Shown here one piece after another: positions 56,146 through 64,000 of a stretch of 64,000 nt of DNA. The stretch lies in the NCBI GenBank assembly GCA_035610835.1, contig CM069448.1:4465607-4529606 (forward strand). The letters run 5' to 3'. Made by a program: the position numbers and the translations under genes. The stretch's first letter is position 1. Each line of letters starts with the position of its first letter. The notes beneath the pieces are model-generated. The model was given only the letters and a program-made list of their open reading frames with translations, ran no database searches and was not told where the DNA came from. The DNA comes from Ophiura sarsii. Lineage: Eukaryota > Echinodermata > Ophiuroidea > Amphilepidida > Ophiuridae.

Positions 56146-56790
56146 AACGGGAAACGGGAAACGGGAGAGACGGGAAACGGGAGAGACGGGAAACGGGAGA
56201 GACGGGAAACGGGAGAGACGAGAGAAGAGAGACGAGAGACGAGAGACGAGAGACGAGAGACGAGAGACGAGAGACGAGAGACGAGAGACGAGAGAGACGA
56301 GAGGAGACGAGAGACGAGAGACGAGACGAGAGACGAGAGACGAGAGACGAGAGACGAGAGACGAGAGACGAGAGACGAGAGACGAGAGACGAGAGACGAG
56401 AGACGAGAGACGAGAGACGAGAGACGAGAGACGAGAGACGAGAGACGAGAGACGAGAGACGAGAGACGAGAGACGAGAGACGAGAGACGAGAGACGAGAG
56501 ACGAGAGACGAGAGACGAGAGACGAGAGACGAGAGACGAGAGACGAGAGACGAGAGACGAGAGACGAGAGACGAGAGACGAGAGACGAGAGACGAGAGAC
56601 GAGAGACGAGAGACGAGACGAGAGACGAGAGACGAGAGACGAGAGACGAGAGACGAGAGACGAGAGACGAGAGACCAGAGACCAGAGACCAGAGACCAGA
56701 GACCAGAGACCAGAGGCCAGAGACCAGAGACCAGAGACCAGAGACCAGAGACCAGAGGCCAGAGACCAGAGGCCAGAGACCAGAGGCACT
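56146..56790. repeat. 7-bp minisatellite (AGAGACG)n and variants
   Basis: Starts with 15-bp units gggaaacgggagagac, passes into a long acgagag run with occasional phase slips, and ends as ccagaga/ggccaga. The long ORFs in all frames here are by-products of a stop-free repeat. Confidence 0.95.
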
Positions 56791-57949
56791 TAATCTTATT
56801 CCTTCTTTGTACAGATATCTGGAAGTATTTGGAGGAATGGAGTAGTTATAACCCATTGTCAGTGGATTCCAATATTGGAATACAAACTCTTACGCAATCA
56901 TGCGTCAACTCAGCAGATAACACTACGGCAAATGGACTATGCTTAGGCGTTGCTTAGGTCGCCTCTAAAGCTTGTAGTAAGTTTTTTAGCTCGAAAATTA
57001 ATATTGGTTGGTAAAATTTCAATATAATATTGCGCTTCATTCATCAAAAGTCTAAGAAAAGGTTTATTGGCCCAAACGAGAGAAAAAAGGAGGGTCTTAG
57101 AGAAGAAATTAGTTGTAAATGACTTTGATGTTCTTATACGATTGTTGTATATACATGTAGTGCCATTCTTAAGAACATTGCCCATAATTTGCTTATTAGA
57201 AACAACCAAATAACGCTAATTATCGATAAGTTTTCTAAGGGTCCTGCACATTGCACAAACCGTGTTTGTTAACGGTAATTAAAGCTAACTTGCCCAGTAG
57301 AATAAGCAACCCGATAAATCTTACCACTTTAAGCTCTTGTGACCCTACGCATTGTGGCTCTGCGTTTACGACGAATTTCATGTCCATTTATCATGTGAAA
57401 GACAAGGAATTACGGCGGCAGTCTTTTTCAAGTAGGTCGCCATTTTTGGTATAACGAAAGGTCAATGTCGTGGCCCAAAAATGTTAACGGTCCGTTATTT
57501 CAAATAGCGTTTACTTTCCAATGCCTCAGTAGAAATTACTTTTAAACCTGGTTTGTGTATGTTTTTGCCGTTATAACAATTCACGGTATTATTAGCGCTA
57601 TTTGGCTGTTTCTTCTCTTCTGGGCAACTTAACGTAGTTGCCCAGTGAAAATGTTACAATGAATGAGACGCATTTACGCCGTCCGCCTTGGCGACGAAAT
57701 CGAATAAATAATGCCAAATACATCCAGATCGCACAGTGACCACAGTGAAAGTCCGTTAGTGCTCGGTCTGTGGATATAACATGACAAAATTAACCATAAC
57801 ATGAGATTAATTGGTTCACACAACCAATTCAGGTTTGAAATCCACTTTGGGCAAAATGAGTAAAGCAATAGATTGTACACGACCAAATGAGGTGTCCTAT
57901 TTAAACCGAATGATGCGTTCTATTCTGTGAACGACATGAAACATGTGTA
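56791..57949. other. No gene seen
   Basis: Mixed unique-looking sequence with short ORFs only. No domain recognised. Confidence 0.45.
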
Positions 57950-58520
57950 CACTGTTAGAAATTACTGTAAAATTTACAGTCAAACTGTAAAATTTACAGT
58001 CAAATACTGTAAAAAAGGTTAAAAAGTGACAGTTTTTGGCTGTAATTTGGAATACAGCAAAATACTGTATTTATTATGTTCCGTTTTCCAGGCCTATTAT
58101 GACTAAATTTAAAACTGCAGGTTTTATTCAAGTGTTAAAGCATATCAACATCATAATACACTATTATGAATTGTCAATTATACGATTAAGTACTCATTTT
58201 ACAGTAAAAAACCTGTAAATCTTACGGTCAAAAGCTGGCAGCAAGGATGCCAACTTTTGACCGTAAAAATACAGTTACGCAGTAAATTTTACAGTAACGC
58301 AACGTAAAAAAGAAGTGGACAGGCTTACTAAGTTGGGGCGGTCCCCAGTACTTTTTATTCTCTTTTTATTTCTTTATGCCCAAGCTCTCTATTAACTCCC
58401 CAAATATGTATATTTTCAAGTGTTATTATTGAATTATTTTTTTACAGTATACTGTAAACTTTACGGTAAAAATTTGGCATCCTTGCTGCCAGCTTTTGAC
58501 CGTAACATTTTCTAACAGTG
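57950..58520. mobile_element. 571-bp CACTGTTAGAAA-ended DNA element with TA duplication
   Basis: The tips CACTGTTAGAAAT and TTTCTAACAGTG are inverted and flanked by TA (57948-57949, 58521-58522). The interior is dominated by ctgtaaatttacag-like words and an internal inverted pair (ggcagcaaggatgcca and tggcatccttgctgcc). No ORF, so it is non-autonomous. Confidence 0.8.
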
Positions 58521-58522
58521 TA

Positions 58523-59390
58523 GGAACTAACGTACACTTTCCATTTCAGGTACATCTGTGAATTTTGAGGTACATCAGTGAATTTGATTGTGATCATAAG
58601 TTCATGTAGCTTATAATCCCTTCAGCTATATACTAATACACTACATTATCATTTAGTTACTGCATAAACTGTTATGCTTCAACTTACTCTTGGGTCCCGT
58701 CAGGTATAAGATTTAGCGTTAATTACTCGCAAGTTACTAGCCTATAGTAGCTTACCCCGGTTTGGTGCTCTCAACATTTTGGGTAAAGCCTCAGTTACTA
58801 GCGAGGTACCGCTATTCTTCAGCCACCCGCCATTGGTGCACTCAGCCGTACATGTAGCCAGCCAGCCATTCACATACATAAATCATACCCAAATTATGTT
58901 ACAGTGACCAGTGAGAGGCGAAAAGCTCAAACTTACTAATACAGCATATTACAGTGACCATTGAGAATTGGCTTGCCAGTAAAACCGACGGTCACTCCAG
59001 CCCTCACCGGTATGGGGAAATTGATAGCATACACGGTGTGCATACAGGGTGAATAAGAAAAAGGTGCACGGATTGGAATGATCATTTGACCTTGATGCGT
59101 GCATTGAACCATGGAAATGTGTGTTGTGTGTTTAAAGCGTAGTTAATCTTATTTATCTTCTCAAAAAATTAGAGTAATTGACTGATAAATAAGCAAACTG
59201 TGGCAAGTTTTGTAAGCTGACCGCGTTTTTGCCATTCTAATGGGATTTACACAAAAATGATCATTATCACACCAATTGTCAAAATGTTCCTGAAAAATTA
59301 ATTCTTCTAACTCTGGATAAGACATTAATCTTCTGATACTAAGGTGTCATATGAAAAGGGCAAATCTGAATACGCCCTGTTAAAATTAAG
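58523..59390. other. No gene seen
   Basis: The phrase attacagtgacca occurs twice (58910, 58948). Otherwise nothing recognised. Confidence 0.45.
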
Positions 59391-59397
59391 GGGGGCG

Positions 59398-59631
59398 TCT
59401 TCTTCTTCTTCTTCTTCTTCTTCTTCTTCTTCTTCTTCTTCTTCTTCTTCTTCTTCTTCTTCTTCTTCTTCTTCTTCTTCTTCTTCTTCTTCTTCTTCTT
59501 CTTCTTCTTCTTCTTCTTCTTCTTCTTCTTCTTCTTCTTCTTCTTCTTCTTCTTCTTCTTCTTCTTCTTCTTCTTCTTCTTCTTCTTCTTCTTCTTCTCC
59601 TTCTCCTTCTCCTTCTCCTTCTCCTTCTCCT
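59398..59631. repeat. (TTC)n microsatellite
   Basis: About 200 bp of pure TTC followed by CCTTCT hexamers. The poly-Ser, poly-Lys and poly-Glu ORFs across it are not genes. Confidence 0.97.
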
Positions 59632-59730
59632 TGGGGCATGTGACCAGGTCAGGCCTGCAATGCAATTGAAAATTGATTAGAGTGTTCCCATCACGTTTGA
59701 TTGTTGAATGTTAAGGCTAGGGGCTAGGGG

Positions 59731-60866
59731 CTCCTCTCCTCCTCCTCCTCCTCCTCCTCCTCCTCCTCCTCTCCTCCTCCTCCTCCTCCTCCTCCTCCTC
59801 CTCCTCCTCCTCCTCCTCCTCCTCTCCTCCTCCTCCTCCTCCTCCTCCTCCTCCTCCTCCTCCTCCTCCTCCTCCTCCTCCTCCTCCTCCTCCTCCTCCT
59901 CCTCCTCCTCCTCCTCCTCCTCCTCCTCCTCCTCCTCCTCCTCCTCCTCCTCCTCCTCCTCCTCCTCTCCTCCTCCTCCTCCTCCTCCTCCTCCTCCTCC
60001 TCCTCCTCCTCCTCCTCCTCCTCCTCCTCTCCTCCTCCTCCTCCTCCTCCTCCTCCTCCTCCTCCTCCTCCTCCTCCTCCTCCTCCTCCTCCTCCTCCCT
60101 CCACCTCCTCCTCCTCCTCCTCCTCCTCCTCCTCCTCCTCCTCCTCCTCCTCCTCCCTCCTCCTCCTCCTCCTCCTCCTCCTCCTCCTCCTCCTCCTCCT
60201 CCTCCTCCTCCTCCTCCTCTCTCCTCCTCCTCCTCCTCCTCCTCCTCCTCCTCCTCCTCCTCCTCCTCCTCCTCCTCCTCCTCCTCCTCCTCCTCCTCCT
60301 CCTCCTCCTCCTCCTCCTCCTCCTCCTCCTCCTCCTCCTCCTCCTCCTCCTCCTCCTCCTCCTCCTCTCCTCCTCCTCCTCCTCCTCCTCCTCCTCCTCC
60401 TCCTCCTCCTCCTCCTCCTCCTCCTCCTCCTCCTCCTCCTCCTCCTCCTCCTCCTCCTCCTCCTCCTCCTCCTCCTCCTCCTCCTCCTCCTCCTCCTCCT
60501 CCTCCTCCTCCTCCTCTCCTCCTCCTCCTCCTCCTCCTCCTCCTCCTCCTCCTCCTCCTCCTCCTCCTCCTCCTCCTCCTCCTCCTCCTCCTCCTCCTCC
60601 TCCTCCTCCTCCTCCTCCTCCTCCTCCTCCTCCTCCTCCTCCTCCTCCTCCTCCTCCTCCTCCTCCTCCTCCTCCTCCTCCTCCTCCTCCTCCTCCTCCT
60701 CCTCCTCCTCCTCCTCCTCCTCCTCCTCCTCCTCCTCCTCCTCCTCCTCCTCCTCCTCCTCCTCCTCCTCCTCCTCCTCCTCCTCCTCCTCCTCCTCCTC
60801 CTCCTCTCCTCCTCCTCCTCCTCCTCCTCCTCCTCCTCCTCCTCCTCCTCCTCCTCCTCCTCCTCC
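59731..60866. repeat. (TCC)n microsatellite, about 1.1 kb
   Basis: Nearly pure TCC with about a dozen one- or two-base phase slips that shift the reading frames. It abuts the truncated LINE at TCCTCC/gcatac. All long ORFs across it are artefacts. Confidence 0.97.
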
Positions 60867-61437
60867 GCATACTTTCTAACAGGCTCTTCATCAGGGAGAC
60901 GGAGTATATGGCCAAGGAATCTCAGCTGGCGGCGCTTTACACGGTGGATAAGAGGCTCTGTCTTGGTCATGTCATAAATTGTGGTGTTTGGGACATGATC
61001 CATGCGTTTGATGTTTCGCATTATCCTGTAGCAAGAGGTAGCGAAGGCATTATTTTGCATTCCATATCTTGGATATCACCCAGGATTTACATCCATGCAG
61101 TAATATAGTCACACAGGTGGTATTGAATAATTTCATCATTGTTGTCCTCCGCATACTTTCTAACAGGCTCTTCATCAGGGAGACGGAGTATATGGCCAAG
61201 GAATCTCAGCTGGCGGCGCTTTACACGGTGGATAAGAGGCTCTGTCTTGGTCATGTCATAAATTGTGGTGTTTGGGACATGATCCATGCGTTTGATGTTT
61301 CGCATTATCCTGTAGCAAGAGGTAGCGAAGGCATTTATTTTGCATTCCATATCTTGGGATATCACCCAGGATTTACATCCATGCAGTAATATAGTCACAC
61401 AGGTGGTATTGAATAATTTCATCATTGTTGTCCTCCA
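60867..61437 (-). repeat. 284-bp tandem duplication of a LINE C-terminal region
   Basis: The segment gcatactttctaacaggctc onward occurs at 60867 and 61151 with almost no change. On the minus strand it encodes the LINE tail around INAFATSCYRIMRNIKRM and RQLRFLGHILRLPDEEPV. The junctions carry TCCTCC. Confidence 0.9.
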
Positions 61438-63338
61438 GAGGCGTTCTAACTTCCAGAATGCGCACAATGCTTATGCCTTGTGTCTTTTAAGACCACATGC
61501 ACTCGATGCCATCATAGAGCCCAGATACCTGATATCTGTCAAATGGTTGATAGTATCCCCATAGACCTGAAGTGTTGGGTGAGGATTGCAGTTGGCAGTC
61601 ATGTGCTCCGTTGTAGTTGTAGATACGCTAATGAAGAGGCCAATGTATTTTGCTGCTGCAGCAGTTTCTGTCAGGTGCGTCTGGGCTCGTGGAATTGTTG
61701 TCTCGAGTAAGGCAATATCATCAGCAAAGTCTAAGTCGTTGAGAACAACGACAGGGTGACGCCTCGGACGACGTGGATGTGTCACAACTCCTGAGTCAAG
61801 ATCAGATGTGGCCTTTTTCAATAGGTAGTCTACCAATATCACAAATAGGAATAGAGCCAGAACGTCACCCTCTAGCACTCGAGTGGAGACAGCAAAAGGA
61901 TCAGAGATACTGCCATCAACCATCACAGCACTTCTTAAGTTGTTGTACAGTACACCTATAGCGTCGACTAAAGCTTTTGGGGATTCGTAATGTCGCAGTA
62001 CTGCAAACATAACTTTCCTGTTTATGGAGTCGAAGGCTTTCTTGAAGTCTATGAATGTGACTGTGAGAAGTAGCTGCTGGTCTTTAGACTCTTCCACGAT
62101 TCTCCTCAGGATGTGGATTTGCTGAGTACAGCTTCTACCAGGGCGAAAGCCAGCCTGGTTATTCCTCAAGATGGGGTCGACATGATCTCTAATTCTGTTG
62201 AGCAGTTTCTTTGTTGTATACTTTAGCTGCAATTGACAGAAGAGATATTCCTCTATAGTTCGTCATAAGAGAGCGGTCCCTTTTCTTTGGTAGAGGAACA
62301 ATAACACTGCTGGTCCACTGGTTGGGTGGTTTCAGGGTGGTGTAAACTTCCATGCAGAACCCACGGACAACTTGTACCAATATGTCACCGCCATCTTGGA
62401 GTGCTTCTGATGTGATTGCACAGTCAAGATCTGCAGCCTTCTTGGGCTTTATTTGATGAATGGCTTTCTGTGTTTCCTCAAGTGTGGGAGGATTAATGTG
62501 GATGGGAAGGTCCTGAGCAGCAGGTGATGGTAGATCAGATGGGATTTCACCACTGTCATTGTTTAGCAGTGAGCTGAAATACTTCCTCCATTCTGCAAGC
62601 AGGTCTTTGTAATTCTTTGGGGTGATACCATCTCTTTCTTGACATTGAAGCTGGACTTCCTATCTTTCCCAGAGAGATCATGGATGATTTTCCATGTGGT
62701 GGAATAGTCGCCTTTCTGGTCAGCCTGATGAAGATCTTCCATATGTTTGTTGAGCATGGACGATTCATCTGCCTTGTAAGACTCATTCAAACAGGTGTTG
62801 AGCTTCTTCCATTTGTCTCTGGATTGCCGTGACTTTGAGACATGGTAACGTCTTTTGCATGATTTGGCCGCGTCCCTCTCAGACTTTAGGTGAGTGGTCT
62901 CGTCGGTAACCCAGGTTGGCATGCCATGAGGTTTGTGTTTTCCAACAACTTTTTCGGCTGCTTCTGAAACTGCTTTCTCAAACTGTTCGTTTCTCTCAGT
63001 TATTGGTGTGGATGTGTCGTTGCATTTCAGGATTTCGAATCTGTTAGACAGCTCAATCTGGAATAGCTCTTTTGTGTCAGCGTGGCGTTCTGCAGCTTTC
63101 CCCAGTCAAACCTCGGTCTTGTGCAGGGGTTTCTTTATAGATCTTAGGCTACACACGAGCTTGATGCTGACAATCCGGTGATCTGAGTCTAGTCCACGGA
63201 GTTGTATGCTCAACAGTTCCTTAGGGAGTTTGTCCACTTGCTGTTAATTAGGACGTGGTCGAGCTGATGTTTAGACTCTGCTGGGTTCATCCATGTCCAC
63301 AGACGGCGTATGAAGGTCCAGTATGAAGTTCTTAACGT
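60867..63338 (-). pseudogene. RTE-like LINE, 5'-truncated and frameshifted
   Basis: Minus-strand blocks in order are the end of the endonuclease (RRLWTWMNPAESKHQLDHVL, 63325-63215), a linker (MPTWVTDETTHLKSERDAAK onward, 62922-62563), RT start WTSSVIVPLPKKRDRSLMTN then YRGISLLS (62380-62230), NNQAGFRPGRSCTQQIHILR (about 62170-62110), FIDFKKAFDSINR (about 62050), VLEGDVLALFLF (about 61880, normally with a Q-G-D core), the catalytic box LDFADDIALLE (about 61735-61700), YLGSMMASSA (about 61500), and the tail CYRIMRNIKRM then RFLGHILRLPDEEPVRKYA (61340-61150). Several frameshifts and changed motif residues indicate an inactive copy. The block order is the one I know from RTE-type elements common in sea urchins, amphioxus and other invertebrates. 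Confidence 0.85.
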
Positions 63339-64000
63339 CCCCCACATAATATTTATGGTGGTTCGAGACCCATTATAATTTTGAAACCTGTAGAAAAAAG
63401 TTAGCACTAATCGAGCAAAAAACATCCCTACATAATATTTATAATATTTGGTGTGGTTCGAGAACCATTATAATGTTGAAACATGTAAAAAAGATGCGCG
63501 CAAAGCGATCAAATATTTTCAGTTTTTTAAACTAAATGGTCCAGAAAAAACGTTCCTGAAGCCATCTTGTTAAGCTTCAATCATGAAACATTGAAACTAG
63601 TACGTGCAAAGCGCGAAAAAAATGGCATTTTTAACACTAAAAAAGTCCAGTATAACGTTTTAACGTCCCCCACATTAACATATGGGGACGTGGCCCCGTA
63701 ACCACCCACCATTTGCGCCGCCTATGCCCATACCCTTCCTCCTCCCCAACCGCCTTCTCTTCCTCCTTCTTTTCCTCTTCCTCCTTCTTCTCCTCTTCCT
63801 CCTTCTTCTAATTCTCCTCTTCCTCTTTCTTCTCCTTCTTTTTTAAAAACTCTTTTTCAGGGCCTGCTGGCCCCCTCTGGATACGCCACTGTCAACTGTA
63901 TGCTGGGTTTTCATTGAACCAACCTTTGGTATGGGGACATAATTAAAAAGTTATTTTCGCGATAGATGTTGTTGCTATTGAAACAAATCACATTAAATTT
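63339..64000. other. Repeat-derived sequence, CT-rich tract
   Basis: Two related phrases ataatatttatggtggttcg (63347) and atttggtgtggttcgagaac (63449) form a diverged tandem. aacgtcccccacat occurs at 63331 and 63662. A (CTTCCT)-like tract lies at 63735-63845. No gene. Confidence 0.6.

Noticed and set aside
56029..56856. ORFs of 218-254 codons rich in RETRDE or SLVSRLS
   Set aside because: Readings of a 7-bp minisatellite on both strands; a 7-bp period is simply open in all frames.
59325..61108. Very long poly-Glu, poly-Arg, poly-Ser, poly-Leu and poly-Pro ORFs
   Set aside because: They are stop-free readings of (TTC)n and (TCC)n microsatellites in every frame, joined to pieces of an RTE-like LINE.

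Overview
This window looks like nuclear DNA of a marine invertebrate. One spliced host gene sits in a sea of nested transposons, satellites and microsatellites. Several LINE clades, tRNA-derived SINE-like repeats and the very frequent word 'taggcct' make an echinoderm or another invertebrate deuterostome my best guess. That is inference and the species is not identified. Two 100-base N gaps (15823-15922 and 49494-49593) show it comes from a scaffolded assembly.

The host gene is a GH33-type sialidase (neuraminidase) on the minus strand. Six coding exons can be joined in frame with correct GT/AG borders: 15388-15181, 13748-13709, 12692-12525, 11182-11050, 5309-5225 and 1343-1260. The gene then runs off the left end. 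The N-terminus carries two hydrophobic segments, followed by the sialidase FRxP motif, an ASP-box (STDWGETW) and a YATGP/HGIQL block.

The main discovery is the 2.5 kb tandem array at 2722-5273. Its 59-bp unit (42 copies, five of them with 15 extra bases) is an amplified copy of the 3' end of sialidase exon 5 together with its 5' splice donor. A coding exon border has become a satellite inside the following intron, offering about 40 near-identical splice donors.

Intron 4 holds a 4.24 kb element (5396-9635) with about 0.7 kb terminal inverted repeats. It carries a decayed gene of a multi-copy invertebrate family with nuclease-like motifs.

From 15.9 to 24.5 kb lies a composite satellite whose two halves are in opposite orientation, interrupted by a small transposon with a CTAG target duplication. 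From 24.5 to 40 kb there are SINE-like elements, MITEs, local satellites and much sequence in which I see no gene.

From 40 to 64 kb there are four LINE remnants or copies. One is an L1/Tx1-like copy with an intact 871-codon reverse-transcriptase ORF (minus, 43097-40482). One is a CR1/L2-like copy (plus, about 43595-47880) split by a TA-flanked element and by a hAT-like MITE with an 8-bp duplication. One is a decayed L1-like copy (plus, 49640-51660). One is an RTE-like copy (minus, about 63338-60867), at whose end a 284-bp duplication and a 1.1 kb (TCC)n tract arose. Foldback and inverted repeats, a 7-bp minisatellite and a CACTG-ended element fill the space between. Apart from the sialidase no host gene can be supported.
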